Notes under the pieces: generated by a model
Told to the model about the DNA's origin: nothing
What the model saw: the letters and a program-made list of their open reading frames with translations, nothing else
Database searches by the model: none
Made by a program: the position numbers and the translations under genes
Part shown: in pieces, positions 10,833-21,556 of the stretch
Layout of the letters: every line of letters starts with the position of its first letter
Position numbering within the stretch: position 1 is the first letter of the stretch
NCBI GenBank assembly: GCA_030765065.1
Contig: CM060975.1
Coordinates: 201,786,007-201,850,006, forward strand
Reading direction: 5' to 3'
DNA length: 64,000 nt
From: Deroplatys truncata
Lineage: Eukaryota; Arthropoda; Insecta; Mantodea; Mantidae

Positions 10833-11149
10833 ACCGAGCGGGATGGCTCAGGCGGCATCTGTGGCCGGCATTCGGGAGGTTTCGGTTCGATACCCGGTAA
10901 TCGCCCACTCTGGCCATCGGTTTTGTCGTGGTTTTCCTCTGGTTGCCTAGGCGAATGCCGGGGTGTCAATTCTACCACGGTTTCTCCTTTCCCCCATCTC
11001 CTCTCATTTCATCTCTCTCTTTCACGTCGTCTGTCTGCGGACCTGAGACCATCTACGGCTCCTTCACTTCATCCCTGCCTCCTGGGGGATGTAGCCACAA
11101 TAGATCAAGCCGTTTGCAGTATCCAGGTGTCCCCCTCCGATAAACACAT
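10833..11149 (+). mobile_element. SINE family B inserted in R870
   Basis: The head is ACCGAGCGGGATGGCTCAGG with an A-box-like GGATGGCTCAGG and a B-box-like GGTTCGATACCC. The body has TTGTCGTGGTTTTCCTCT, TGCCTAGGCGAATGCCGGGG, CGTCTGTCTGCGGACC and GGGGGATGTAGCCACAATAG, ending CCGATAAACACATCC. It lies between two halves of an R870 copy. The same body in reverse is at 25873 and 50290. No clear target duplication was found. Confidence 0.85.
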
Positions 11150-11195
11150 CCTACATGTTTTGAGACCCCCTAAATAAAATACAGCATTTTTAGGA
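11150..11195 (+). repeat. R870 copy 3, right fragment
   Basis: ACATGTTTTGAGACCCCCTA then GCATTTTTAGGAAAA follows the consensus directly on from the fragment left of the SINE. It ends where an R870 fragment on the other strand begins. Confidence 0.7.
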
Positions 11196-11204
11196 AAATA
11201 TCTA

Positions 11205-11490
11205 TAAAATAACGAAAATTGTTCCGTTACAGGGTAGTTTGATGTGGGGGGATTTCACGAAAATCTTCGAGTGGCATCCTTGGAAGATGCTGAACTTAAA
11301 TACCAAATCTTGTATTTGACTTTTTGTTTTTGAGTTATGCTGTTCACAAAAGACACACACAAACACACGGACGATTTTCTAAATTATTTGGCTTCAGTGG
11401 GCCTCAGAACAAGTACTTCTGGTGAAGTTTCAATACCTATAAATTTTTTGGGTAGGTATTGCGTAGGTATTTACGTAAGTAGTAGAGAAA
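11205..11490 (-). repeat. R870 copy 3b, partial, inverted
   Basis: It runs from the AAAATTGTTCC segment through GGGATTTCACGAAAATCTTCG, a short CA tract near 11355-11368 and the terminal TACGTAAGTAGTAGAGAAA. It lies tail to tail with the + strand fragment just before it. Confidence 0.8.
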
Positions 11491-12260
11491 TCTCCTAGAG
11501 AATATTAAATAATAATTCTCTGTTAATTTTCATAATTATTTCAAAATAATTATGTATGAAATTATACAATTTAAATAAAAAAATGTAATTTCATGTTCCA
11601 AAATTTAATATTCATGCATTTTCTCCATAGTTAATGACTAAAAATCATTACCTTAGGGGTAACAGCATAATTCTTTTATCTTAACAGGACAAATTCTTAC
11701 TACTCTATATTTCATTTATTACATTATAAATCCTTTAATATATTAGAACACACATGTTTGAAAATAAAAGAAACGAATACTAAAGAGAATATCTAAAAGA
11801 AAAAATGTGCTTTCTATTGCAATTTTCCCCTCAAAACTCGGTAGTCTTTATGAGCCGGTAAAACTTAAATTCCACTCTGAGTATGTATATGGCGAAGTTG
11901 AATATCAAGGACCAGGTTTTGCAATTCTTTGACTTATTAGCTTCGCTCGACAGTCACAAAACAGGACAAGACTCGTTGACACTCAAAAAGTTAACTGGTT
12001 CTTCCGTTACTTCTTTTTTTGCTGAAAGATGACACCAAACGTTCATGAATATTTAGTACCTCCACACAAATGTTTCTTTATTCTTGTTCAGCAAAGCAGA
12101 AATGGTTTTCTTCTAAGCTCCGAATTAGATGTGTAATCATGAACAAAACCTGTTGTGGAAAGATTGAAACATGGCTAGAATAATCGTTACACTTCGGTGT
12201 TACAAAGTGTCCGATTCCACTTCTTCTTTCCTGTTCTCTCAATGCAGAGCATTCCCCCCC
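11491..12260. other. AT-rich stretch with no recognised feature
   Basis: I see no gene, SINE head or R870 segment here. Confidence 0.5.
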
Positions 12261-12398
12261 CCTTTCTCTACCATATATGGAGTAGGTATCTAAAGATGGT
12301 ATTGCATTCCACCCAAAAATTCCGATATCGAGATTTCATCCGGAATGCATGTTTCGCGGTTCCTTTAACCCCAAAAGAATCATTTTAGAAAAAGGTCG

Positions 12399-12465
<67 letters not shown>

Positions 12466-13098
12466 CAGCAAAACTGAAAAGTCCGATAAATGCCAAACAT
12501 TTAAGTTCAGTATCTTCCAATGATGCGACACGAATATTTAAGAAAATTCCTCCACCCCAAACTACACTTTATACGGAATATTTTTCGAAATTTTTCTACT
12601 TCTCAAAAATGGCTCTAAAGTTTTTGACTAAAATACCATATATTTAAGATATTTACACGATAAATAAAATGTTTATCTTGAATTTTCTGGGAATAGCCTC
12701 TGAAGTGCTTTGCATACCTATATGGTAAATCATAAGAGATAGACAAAATATTACTACACAAAATGTAGATCTCGTTAAAGCACACAATTTATTTATTTTT
12801 TATGGAGATAACAATTCTGAAATATTCCTTGTAATTGGTTTGAATTTTCAAATACTTATACTTTTCTCAAACGAAAAGTCGTTATTCCACCTTTTTTTTC
12901 GTGGTCATGAAATGTCAAACCCATCACATAGTGACATGCTCTATAAAAATCTTACTTTCGCTTTAATTACTGTATCTTAGAACGAAATTTGTAAACGTGA
13001 GCTGAACGTTTATCTGGATTAACAACAGATAGCTAGAAGAATAAGGTTGTGTAAGAACAGCAGTAGAAAAGTGAGTAGAAAAAGTAATCAGAATTTTT
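12261..13098 (+). repeat. R870 copy 4
   Basis: It is near full length: CTTTCTCTACC and GTAGGTAT at the start, GCATTCCACCCAAAAATTC, the (GT)n tract at 12403-12462, AAATACCATATATTTAAG, GAGATAGACAAAATATTAC, and an eroded end, GTAGAAAAAGTAATCAGA. Its last 200 bases are more diverged than the rest. Confidence 0.85.
12403..12462 (+). repeat. (GT)n microsatellite inside R870 copy 4
   Basis: This is a pure GT run of about 30 units at the conserved microsatellite position, directly followed by GAACAGC of the R870 consensus. Confidence 0.97.
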
Positions 13099-13763
13099 TG
13101 AAATTAACATACATTAGTCAGAAAGTTGTATACATCCATGCTGCTGGCCATTGTGATCTTCTTAGTCCACCTTTTTAACTTCATTATTTGAATGTTTGCG
13201 ATAATGAGTCTATATTTTTATTTTCTATTCTGTAATTTCATTAGAAATACATGTTTTGAGGCAGAAAAGGTCCTTCTATATTTATATACAGTCGTGGTCC
13301 TGGGATAAAATGTGAAGATTTCAAGGAATTCCCCCTTTTATCTTAATCGAAAAAAGTGCTTTTTCATTTTCTCCAGAACGACTAACTAAGGAGAAGACCT
13401 CTTCTATTCACTGTTTTATTGGAAGATGTATAGATTAAAGAGTCTCAAGGTTACAAGATTAAGGTGCATAGAGGCACGAAGAACATTTTAAAAATAAAAT
13501 ATCAGAAGTACAAAACAATTTATTACTTAGAGAAATTGTTGTTACCAGCCAAAATATCTATTTATGCGTTAAGTAGGTACGCAAAATAAGGGTACGTGGT
13601 GCATACAATCATTTTTATTAAAAGATCTGTAAAGTATATTAAATAAAATAAGTAAATGTAATATAAGTGCTCTTTAAATACAAAATTATTGTCATTTGTT
13701 GACATATCCTCACAGCCGCCTGAATCCTACGCTATGAACCGTACCAACGCCTCCTAGGAAACG
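13099..13763. other. AT-rich stretch with no recognised feature
   Basis: I see no repeat family here. The last 80 bases, which are less AT-rich, lead into the recombinase remnant. Confidence 0.45.
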
Positions 13764-14013
13764 TTGATCGTAACAATACGAGATGTAGATGGTAGTGCTT
13801 ATTCTGAGCGCTCTTTTATAAACAACAGGCTTGTGACTGAAAATATGGGTGAAAATCCAGAGGGAATTTTAATCCCAGCGAAAAACATTGAATCGGAGCT
13901 GGTGCCACCAAAATCTCGGCAGCAGTATGAGAAGGAATATATTTAATTTAAAAACTGGTGCAAGGTAAGCAGTGTTTCTCTTGTGAACGAAGAAGTAAGA
14001 AGTTCACATTTTT
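13764..14013 (+). pseudogene. Crypton-type tyrosine recombinase remnant, N-terminal part
   Basis: The frame gives 60 residues ending ELVPPKSRQQYEKEYI. A TAA stop follows and then the same frame continues FKNWCK. The pattern PPKS..QYEKEY..F..WCK is the start of the SAM-like core-binding domain in Crypton-type tyrosine recombinases and their host-derived relatives in insects. The stop falls where the family has a polar residue. The rest of the domain and the catalytic Arg-His-Tyr half are absent, because an R870 copy starts at 14014. A GTAAGC directly after WCK could be a splice donor, so an intron is possible but there is no downstream exon in view. Family recognition is from the short motif only. 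Confidence 0.5.
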
Positions 14014-14870
14014 ACTTTCTCTACTACGTATAGTAAGTAGGGGAAGTATTGTATTCCACCCAAAAATTCGATACCGAGATTTCACCGGAAATACATTTTT
14101 TGAGACTCCCTGAATCCAAAAAAAGCATTTTTGGAAACATGTCCGTGTGTGTGTCTGTGTGTGTGTGTCTGTGAACAGCATAACTCAGAAACGAACAGTC
14201 GGATAAACACCAAACTTGGTATTTAGGTTCAGTATCTTCCAGAGATGCGACGCGAAGGTTTTCAAGAAAATCCCCCACCCTAGACTACCCTTTACATAGA
14301 ACATTTTTCGAAAATTTTAATTTTCCCAAAAATGGCTCTAACGATTTTGATTACAATATCATATGTTTAAGGTATTTTCATGACAAATGAAATGTATATC
14401 TCGAATTTTCTGGGAATGTCTCCAAAAGTGTTCTTCATTCTGAACGACTTTTGCATAACTGGTAAACCATAAGAGATAGACAAACTTTTACTGCACAAAA
14501 AATGTAGATCGCGTTAAAATACACAATTTATGTCATGTACATTTTTATTTGTTGAGTGAACCGTTTTCGAGATTTTGCTTGTTATTCCTTAAAATTTTCC
14601 AATACTTATACTTTTTCTCAAATTCGTTATTAATTTTTTTTATGTCCTGGACATGCAAAGAAAATGGAATGCGCCACATAGCAACCAGCTCTTAAAATAT
14701 TTGACTATCGCTTAAAACCTACCATATTCCCTTGCATCTACAAGAAAATTAGCAATAAGATTAACATCTCGATATCTCGATTAACGTGAAGCATATGGAG
14801 AATAAGCGTTTGTAAAAATAGTTTGTACAAGAGTAGAGAAAGTCATGTGAGTGTAACACATCAGATTTTT
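14014..14870 (+). repeat. R870 copy 5, full length
   Basis: This is the best-preserved + strand copy: ACTTTCTCTACTACGTATAG with a facing AGTAGGGGAAGT (a terminal hairpin), TTCCACCCAAAAATTCGATA, a short GT/CT tract at 14144-14172, CAAACTTGGTATTTAGGTTC, GGTAAACCATAAGAGATAGA, ATGTCCTGGACATGCAAAG and the end GTAGAGAAAGTCATGTGAG then ACACATCAGATTTTT. It is 857 bp. TTTTT lies on both sides, so any target duplication cannot be told from the termini. Confidence 0.92.
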
Positions 14871-16534
14871 TTCATTTTATTCGTTTTATAAAACGCGTGT
14901 AGTGTTTACGACACTATTTTATATGCATATAGCAGAGGATTTTCTTACATAACGCCTAATATATGTCACTGATTGATTTAAATTGGTGGTTAAATAAATC
15001 TGTGAAGTGGCAAAAACAGAGGTATTAACGAGGGAGTTCAGTATAAATGTTGATAATTTTCTGACTTTGACATGTTTTTCCTCTGTCGGATCAAAATCCA
15101 TTTTCACCGCAATCTTAGTCATTAGCCCCCCAAAACTTTTCTACTAAATACATGCAAAACAAAATTGAAAAAAAAATGGTGAAATGTTTAGAAAATATAA
15201 AACTAACAAACTGAAAAATGTTGAAAAATCTCAAAACACGTAAACTTAAATATCGTTTGTTCTTCCTGTATAGGTACTGCAATTTAGAATTTTTTCTCCA
15301 TTTACTTGAGAGGTAGAATTTTTTAATTACAGACGAATGCCTGGAGTTACTGTAGGCAAATTGTATATGTACCTACCAGCTGAAAATTGCAAACGCTATA
15401 GAAGAGTTTGCGAAAAGTTATTATTACTGTTTAGGTAGTAGCAGTAATGTGATGTATAACACGCTCATGTTAGGTTCAGGACTGTCAAGTATGACCATTG
15501 CCAAAGTTTGTTTTTAAGAGGAGAGTCATTTTCATTTGGCCTTACCCAATGGTTACAGTCCCGTTCACCCCTTCATGTATGTACACATTCCACAAGAAGT
15601 AAACTACATTTCTGGTAGTTTGTAAGGGCATTAATAGGGCGTGTCTTAAGATAGCGCTACTGCCTCCTTCACCCTTAGTGTGGGTAGGATGAAGGGAACT
15701 ACAGCTTGCCTGTTTTAATAACATGTAAATAGCTAGGAATCGCTAATTTATATGAATACCTATAACTTATGTTCGAGAACTAAAATGCTAATATCTCGAG
15801 AACTTACTCACATTCAACAGCATTTCCAAACAGCCATTTGCTGTGGATATATTCGCGATTAATCTCGCGAAAGATCGACTTAATAGGTAAGAAGACACGT
15901 TACCTCTCCTCTTTTTGAGGGAGGTGGCCATTCCTCACCTATACCTATTCGAAATTAGCCAATGAGTTGACAGAACTAGCACAGGTACTATGCTTATTGG
16001 TCCGATATACAGCACAAAGCGTGATAGCACCTACAAGGTAAACAGCACCAGTCAATAAAATGAAGTAATGACGTAATGAAGTACCCCAGAAATGGTAAGA
16101 AATGCGGCATGGCAAGGAAAGCCGTGGTGATTTCTTCCTATTGTTTCTGTACGTGGCGATGCACAGAAGTAGGTACTTGCTCGTGGGATAAGCAACAACT
16201 AACTTCCTATTGGAAGCACAAAGTAATTAGACTACACGTCTGATTACTGAGATGCAAAATTTAAACACAATTTTGAAAACACGGAGAACTAAGCCTGCTA
16301 CGATGCAGCCGAGATTGCAACTACTTATGCTGTTTCTTGTCTTAGCGATAGAGCCAAGGTCATTCAAACTTCATTTCGAGCATACCCCACCACACTAATT
16401 CCAACAATTAGGAGCATTAGATAAGAGCATCCAGGAAGTAACGACCATTGCCTTTCAATATATTTAGTGTATATGTCATTACAAAACTGAAGCTAACTTT
16501 ATTCTCCACTTAATCACCTCCGTTGTTTAAGCAT
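14871..16534. other. Long stretch with no recognised gene
   Basis: A 67-codon minus-strand frame (14919-15122) is unlike anything I know. A GC-richer segment at about 15880-16160 contains ATTAGCCAATGAG and CTTATTGGTCC, CCAAT-like on both strands. Nothing else can be supported. Confidence 0.4.
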
Positions 16535-17058
16535 TTATCATACCTATACATGAGCTTTAGAATTCCCGAGTTGCAGTCGGCTGCCGCCAGTCCATTAAGC
16601 CAAGACGAGACACAATTTCACCAAGAAGAACGAAAAATGTTTAGGAAAGGAAGCTGTAGATCATCTAGGATTACACGTCTGTCTTGCACGATTTTGCTGT
16701 TCACTTGATTCTTCAAATCATCTATGATGAGTGACGAACGTGCGGGTCGAGTTTCGTCATGCACATTTGTTCGTCCACTGTTGAACATTTAACACTACTT
16801 TCCCACATTCACTATGCACTTCCTTTATTTGACGGTAAATTGCTGCAGGTTTCAACTTCTGAGCACTCAAAAACCCAACAATTCTCACCTCAGAGTCGGC
16901 GGACTTTTTATTACACAGCTAATTTTGAACAATCGCATGGTGCACAATATCAACACTGAGAAAAGTTGTCGTGGAAACCATTCGAAATTAGATAGACCCA
17001 ACAGCGAACTGTGCAGCGGGAATGCCCAAAACGGTCGTTACTTCCTGGTTTACCCTCG
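16535..17058 (-). pseudogene. Mariner element remnant, 5' end and helix-turn-helix region
   Basis: On the minus strand the element starts CGAGGGTAAACCAGGAAG, directly after a TA (17059-17060), as a mariner end should. The first coding block reads DSEVRIVGFLSAQKLKPAAI then YRQIKEVHSECGKV. A shifted frame then reads GRTNVHDETRPARSS and IDDLKNQVNSKI. These match the two DNA-binding helices and the GRTNVHDExRxGRPS linker of SETMAR-like mariner transposases. At least one frameshift and several stops are present, and the DDD catalytic half and the other terminal repeat are absent. It is clearly dead and 3'-truncated. Confidence 0.8.
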
Positions 17059-17060
17059 TA

Positions 17061-17993
17061 TGTTCCACTTTTGTATATTACTGAGCGATTATAATTAGGA
17101 AACATTCCCTCCTCCAGGCAATTGTGCGGAGTCAACATTTTACAACGATAAATGATTTAAATAAGTTGTAGACTCATTATATTTAGAGTAAAACATCAAA
17201 GGGGAATTAAAAGACACCCAACACTACATCTTTGGAAAGCAGGGATTATTTTGAACGAAGTTGGTGTAAATATGCTGAATAAATAACTATGCATTTCATT
17301 AGTTGTGTGATTAGCCTTGTATAATGATAGTTTATCGTGCCTAACATGAATCGGTAATGGGTAGAGAAAGTCCGACGCTATGCCACGTTGTTTGAAATAA
17401 TTCACGCTGTTTAAAATTCTGCAACTAACCAGCACTAAGTGAGAATTCCGTAATTACACAATGTTTTAACTGTTCAGTTAGGCGGAACGAGAAGCTTTTC
17501 GTTTCGTGACCGTGTGCAAAACAAGCCTCCTGGAAACTAGATTCCCTGTTTTATGGCCCCTATATATCTTCCCGTAGTGTGTCCGTTGAAACTAAAATTC
17601 ATAAACTCGCATCTCATTTTCAGTGCAACACGATCGTGTGCTTATGCACTGTAGCCATAAAGGAGTATTCATACGTGAGCAGAAAGCGGCTTCGCTATTC
17701 ATTCTTGCAAAAATAATAAAAGACTGTAAAAACGCATTGTCATAAAATGGTTATAACCTACATGGATAAGTATAGAATCCTCTTCTTCCAAGAGGCGCTC
17801 AAGTAAAACACGTTGGCGTGTTACACGCACATTCGACCACTTTCCTACCTGCTCCGCAAAAGTCTGCACAACAGCGATCGACTTCCTTCTACCATATGCT
17901 TGGAGGGATATGATCGGCACTGTGCGGCAAAATAAAAATCTCACACTCATGTTTATGCCTCGAATAAATAAATAAAAAAATGTGTATTATATT
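17061..17993. other. Stretch with no recognised gene
   Basis: An 83-codon minus-strand frame lies at 17699-17950, and its product matches no family I can name. The rest shows no repeat family, apart from GGGTAGAGAAAGTC near 17358, which equals an R870 terminal motif but is isolated. Confidence 0.4.
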
Positions 17994-18001
17994 CACATTA
18001 C

Positions 18002-18328
18002 GGGTCCCGGGTTAGCGCAGTGGTTTCGTTTCCGGATCTTATACAGAGAGATCCGGGGTTCGTTTTCTGGCTCTGGGGTGGCGAGTTTAAGTAGGCTCTA
18101 TCCACGCCTTACTCATGCGAACTATCCCCAAGGCCCAAAGTGGTTTGGAGTCCACGGTAAAAGCTGTAGGTCCCTTCATTCCACCGCCATCCGCATCATC
18201 TCCCTACCATCGGAGTTAACGGATTCCGCCCGCTAGGTTCCTCCACCTCAGAAATGGGTCCAGTCATCGCTTGGTGTAATGAGGTAACTCCGAAAATTAC
18301 AAACATGGGGAGCGTTAGATATGACATA
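18002..18328 (+). mobile_element. SINE family E with 8-bp target duplication
   Basis: CACATTAC flanks it at 17994-18001 and 18329-18336. The head GGGTCCCGGGTTAGCGCAGT has an A-box-like GGTTAGCGCAGTGG and a B-box-like GGGGTTCGTTTTC. The body has TGGTTTGGAGTCCACGG, CATTCCACCGCCATCCGC and CGCCCGCTAGGTTCCTCC. It is the only copy of this family in the window, so the name rests on structure, not on repetition. Confidence 0.75.
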
Positions 18329-18360
18329 CACATTACTTTCTCCATCCATCATCGTTTATT

Positions 18361-18746
18361 ACTTTCTCTATTGTAGAGTGAGTAGAGGAAGTATTGTATT
18401 CCAGTCAAACATTCGCTGTCGAGATATCCCAAATACATGTTTTGAGGCCCTTGAACCCCCAAAAAAGCTTTTTAGAAAAAGGTCCATGAGTGTGTCTGCG
18501 AACAGCATAACTCAAAAACGAAAAGTACCTACGTAAATACCAAACTTGGTATTTAAGTTCAGTACTTTCCAAAGATGCGATTTTCACCCCAAACTCACCT
18601 TTACGTGAAATAAAAATTATTCTAATGATTTTTATTAAAATATCTTACTTAAAATGTTAGCACCACAAATAAAATATAGATATATCTTGAAAGTCGTTTT
18701 CATTCTGAGTAACTTTTGTATAAACGGTAAGAGATAAATCTTACTA
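18361..18746 (+). repeat. R870 copy 6, left part
   Basis: It starts ACTTTCTCTATTGTAGAG, continues GTATTGTATTCCAGTCAAAC and CATGTTTTGAGGCCC, and has almost no microsatellite (GTGTGTC only). It is interrupted at 18746 by a family A SINE and continues at 19082. Internal deletions shorten it around 18590-18700. Confidence 0.85.
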
Positions 18747-19081
18747 TTCATGCATTCATTCATTACCTGTTTACCCTCCTCTTATGTAGGACTTACACCC
18801 CCCAGGACTTACAAGCGGGTACCTGGGGTCAGAGGCCCGTCGAGGAGCAGACACTCATGGATCAGACAGAGCATCCAGGATGCGTGATCAGCCCGTAGTA
18901 GATGAAACGAAATGTTGGAGCAGTTGGTGGAATGAATGGCGGGGGAAACCGGAGAACCCAGAGAAAACCCGCCCAGACGCCGCTTCGTCCACCACAAATC
19001 CCACATGCCGGTCCCTGGGATTGAATCCGGGCCGCCTCGGTGGGAGGCGAGCGGTCTAACCACTCGGCCACGGCGCCGCCT
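18747..19081 (-). mobile_element. SINE family A, full-length head, 14-bp target duplication
   Basis: GATAAATCTTACTA lies at 18733-18746 and 19082-19095. On the minus strand the head reads GGCGCCGTGGCCGAGTGGTT with the A box TGGCCGAGTGGTTAGA and the B box GGATTCAATCC, close to a Leu/Ser-type tRNA. The body matches the copy at 9392, and the 3' end carries ATGA repeats (AATGAATGAATGCATGAAT). It is the best copy for defining the family's 5' end. Confidence 0.92.
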
Positions 19082-19252
19082 GATAAATCTTACTAGACAA
19101 AATTAAATCTCATTAAAGCAAAAGATTTATGTTAAAACCTTTTTGTGGAGTTGATTAACAAGAAGTGCTAGAACAATAAGCTTTTGTATGGTAAGAATAG
19201 TTTGTAGAAGGATGATTAGGGAAGGTCATATGAATGTAACACACAAGATTTT
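19082..19252 (+). repeat. R870 copy 6, right part
   Basis: It resumes with the duplicated target GATAAATCTTACTA, then AAATCTCATTAAAGC, and ends GAAGGTCATATGAATGTAAC then ACACAAGATTTTG. Its end lies directly against an inverted R870 copy. Confidence 0.8.
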
Positions 19253-19255
19253 GTT

Positions 19256-20133
19256 GTATCTCTTCTACAAACTATTCTTACAAAATATTTTTATCGAGGT
19301 ATATATGTTTCAGAAATGGTTTCATTACACGCTGCGTTGTATGCACAATATAATTGTTATCGATAGCCTAGAGCTTAACTGCCCCCCCCCAAGAAAAACT
19401 ATTGGAAAAGAGCAAAGATTATCTCGAATACACTAATTCTGTGCTTTAACTAAGTCTACATATTTTATGTGGTAAGTTTTTGTCCATCTCTCATGGTTTA
19501 TAAGATATACCTAACTATACACAATTCAGTCAAATAAAGAGGAATTCACAAGAATTTGGAGGAAATTCAAGATATGTACTTCTTTTATTGGTTATGCAAT
19601 TTTGCAAACATGTGGTCCTTTAATCAAAACCGTTACAGCCATTTTTGAATAAATAAAAAAATATCGAACGCCTTTTCATCTAAAAGATAATCTGGGGTGA
19701 ATGAATTTTACTGAAAACCTTCGTGTCTTCATGTCGAGAAAATTTACCATCCTTAGGTGTCGGCGGGAGTCTCCCTTACTCCCCCGAAATGAGGGCGGTA
19801 TGGAGTCCAGGGCCCCTCAGGGGATGTGTAAGCCCGCAGGGGGGGAGGGGAACCGATTGCATCAGCTGTCATACAGGGAGTTTCAATCTATACAAGGTGG
19901 GGACCCTGCCCTACACCCTGTCGTGACGCTCTCTGTTTCCTCTCAACTCACCTCGCCCTCCCAGGGGACAGGCACAACAGATCTTTTAAGTCGAAGTGCT
20001 AAGTCCTCCTCCACAGCTCGTAGTCCTAGTCCTAAACACCAACTTTGGTATTTTATTCGATATTTACCTATATTGAGTTTATCATAAACAGATTTACTTC
20101 AGAGTACTTCAAAACTTTTGGAATTTTTGGGTA
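19256..20133 (-). repeat. R870 copy 7, head to head with copy 6
   Basis: It starts CTTCTACAAACTATTCTTAC, the complement of the segment at 19187-19212 in copy 6, then ATCGAGGTATATATGTTT, CATCTCTCATGGTTTA and TCTGGGGTGAATG. A GC-rich insertion splits it at 19728-20033. It ends with CTTTTGGAATTTTTGGGT. Confidence 0.8.
19728..20033 (+). mobile_element. GC-rich ~300 bp insertion of unknown family inside R870
   Basis: R870 sequence breaks off after CCTTCGTGTC and resumes at CACCAACTTTGG. Between lies DNA far richer in G and C than anything near it: CGGCGGGAGTCTCCC, AGGGCCCCTCAGGGG and GGTGGGGACCCTGCCC. It has several short inverted motifs, and no A/B boxes or target duplication that I can see. No second copy is in the window. 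It may be a SINE or a structured RNA-derived retrocopy. Confidence 0.6.
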
Positions 20134-20137
20134 AAAC

Positions 20138-20240
20138 AAATCTGATGTGTTGCGATTACACCTACTCTATAAATTATTCTCAAAAAGCTTTGCTTTCCTA
20201 ATTATTCTTGTTAACCATGATAAATGTTTTTAAAGGATTT
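20138..20240 (-). repeat. R870 copy 8, terminal fragment
   Basis: AAATCTGATGTGTTGCGATT then ATTATTCTTGTTAACCATGA match the R870 terminus. The copy fades after about 100 bases. A detached R870 start fragment on the same strand lies at 20575-20650, possibly its other end. Confidence 0.6.
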
Positions 20241-20574
20241 CAATATACGTTTTACTGTAACGTGAATACGTACTTAGAATCATGCATATCAAATACTAAT
20301 CCATTATTAGTACCAGAGTCGAAGGTAAAAAGCAGTTTGCTTGCTATTTTCAAAACTTATTGTATGGTCTAATTACAAGCAAAAAAGGACATAACATTTC
20401 AGAAGTGCATAGCTTTAGATACAGGAAAGTTCGAACCAACAACAGAAAATATTTCGTAAACGGCTAAGACTACAAAAAAAGTGATTTAGCACACATTTTA
20501 TATTTTAAGAAATCTTTTTTTTTTAACTGAAATACGTTTTCCTTTATTCCTTATGGCTTCATAGTTGAATGCTT

Positions 20575-20650
20575 TAACTGGGCTCAGGGGATCTCAAAAC
20601 AGGTATTTTTGTTGAAATCTCACTACCGAGATACAAGTACTTCCTTTACT
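20575..20650 (-). repeat. R870 terminal fragment
   Basis: GGATCTCAAAACAGGTATTT, GTTGAAATCTCACTACCGAG and TACTTCCTTTACTATTC match the other end of R870. With the fragment at 20138 it may be one copy with an unrelated or heavily diverged middle. Confidence 0.55.
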
Positions 20651-21130
20651 ATTCAGTGTAAAGCGTTTACTATTGGAATCTAAAACATAATACATAATCA
20701 CGATACATTAAATGACAGGTATAGATAGCAAAAAACGTTTCATGATATCGCAGGTCACCTCAAACAAAAACTAGAGCAACACAAGTAATTTTCCCGAAGT
20801 CCGCTTGGGGAGCGCAGTATTACTCCCATTCACTTTCCAGTGAGTTAAGCACATATCTGAGTGCAAATTAATACCCATCATCTAAACCTTCAACGAATTT
20901 CTTTATCCTTAGAATTATTATTTTATGTTCTGTTGAGAAAAGTACCATAGCATGTGTGCTCTACCGCCTCCGTCCTACATTAGCTAATTTGGAGAATTAC
21001 CAAGAAAAGTAGTGATAAAATGCAACTTGCGATTAACGGACACATAGGGCATTCAAAACATATAAAATATGTCAAGAATTGAAATAGAGCAGCGAAAGAG
21101 TGAGAAAAATCACCTTAAATTAATTTAAAT
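20651..21130. other. Stretch with no recognised feature
   Basis: AT-rich; nothing is recognised before the SINE cluster. Confidence 0.5.
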
Positions 21131-21326
21131 TGAGTTTTGTTCATAGACACTCTTTAACTGCTGTGGCCCTTAGCGTCACATTTTATATTGGGCGTGAAAG
21201 ACCGGTAATTTTGCTTAGAGGCCTCTTTATCAGGCTTGAGGTTCTTTTACGTGCCGTAAATCTACGACATGGGACTTTACTTCCCTTCCGAAGGAAGCCA
21301 TGCTAAGGACTTTGTAATACCTTCTA
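21131..21326 (-). mobile_element. SINE family C, head-truncated copy
   Basis: On the minus strand it shows CATGGCTTCCTTCGGAAGGG, GTCCCATGTCGTAGATTTAC, GGCACGTAAAAGAACCTCAA and the tail ending AAACTCAATTTAAATTAA. It ends exactly where a family D SINE begins, so the head may have been lost when D inserted. Confidence 0.85.
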
Positions 21327-21327
21327 G

Positions 21328-21500
21328 ACTGTCTCTGAGGTCCAGTGGTCAGCGTTCTGGTTTCTCAGCGCAGAGGTTCCGGGTCAATTCCCGGCTGGGG
21401 CGAGGGAATGCTTCTTTAATTAGAATCTTTCCCTACCCTCCATAGATGAAAGTGTGCATATGGGAATTAATGTGAGTGTGTGTTTAATGTTAAAAATGAT
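21328..21500 (+). mobile_element. SINE family D copy 1
   Basis: The head CTGTCTCTGAGGTCCAGTGG has an A-box-like GAGGTCCAGTGGTCAGCG and a B-box-like GGGTCAATTCCC. The body TTCTTTAATTAGAATCTTTC and ACCCTCCATAGATGAAAG is shared with the copy at 21557. The 3' end is not sharply defined. Confidence 0.8.
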
Positions 21501-21556
21501 TAATACCAACCTACAGTCAACAAGTGTCTCACCGAAACGACCATAGAAATTCAAAG

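Noticed and set aside
10713-11177. 154-codon frame on the + strand
   Set aside because: It runs from unassigned DNA through an R870 fragment into a family B SINE; its GC-rich, stop-poor part is SINE sequence.
17699-17950. 83-codon minus-strand frame as a mariner C-terminal part
   Set aside because: Compared with the mariner DDD region, no HDN or PYSPDL block is present and the match is no better than chance.
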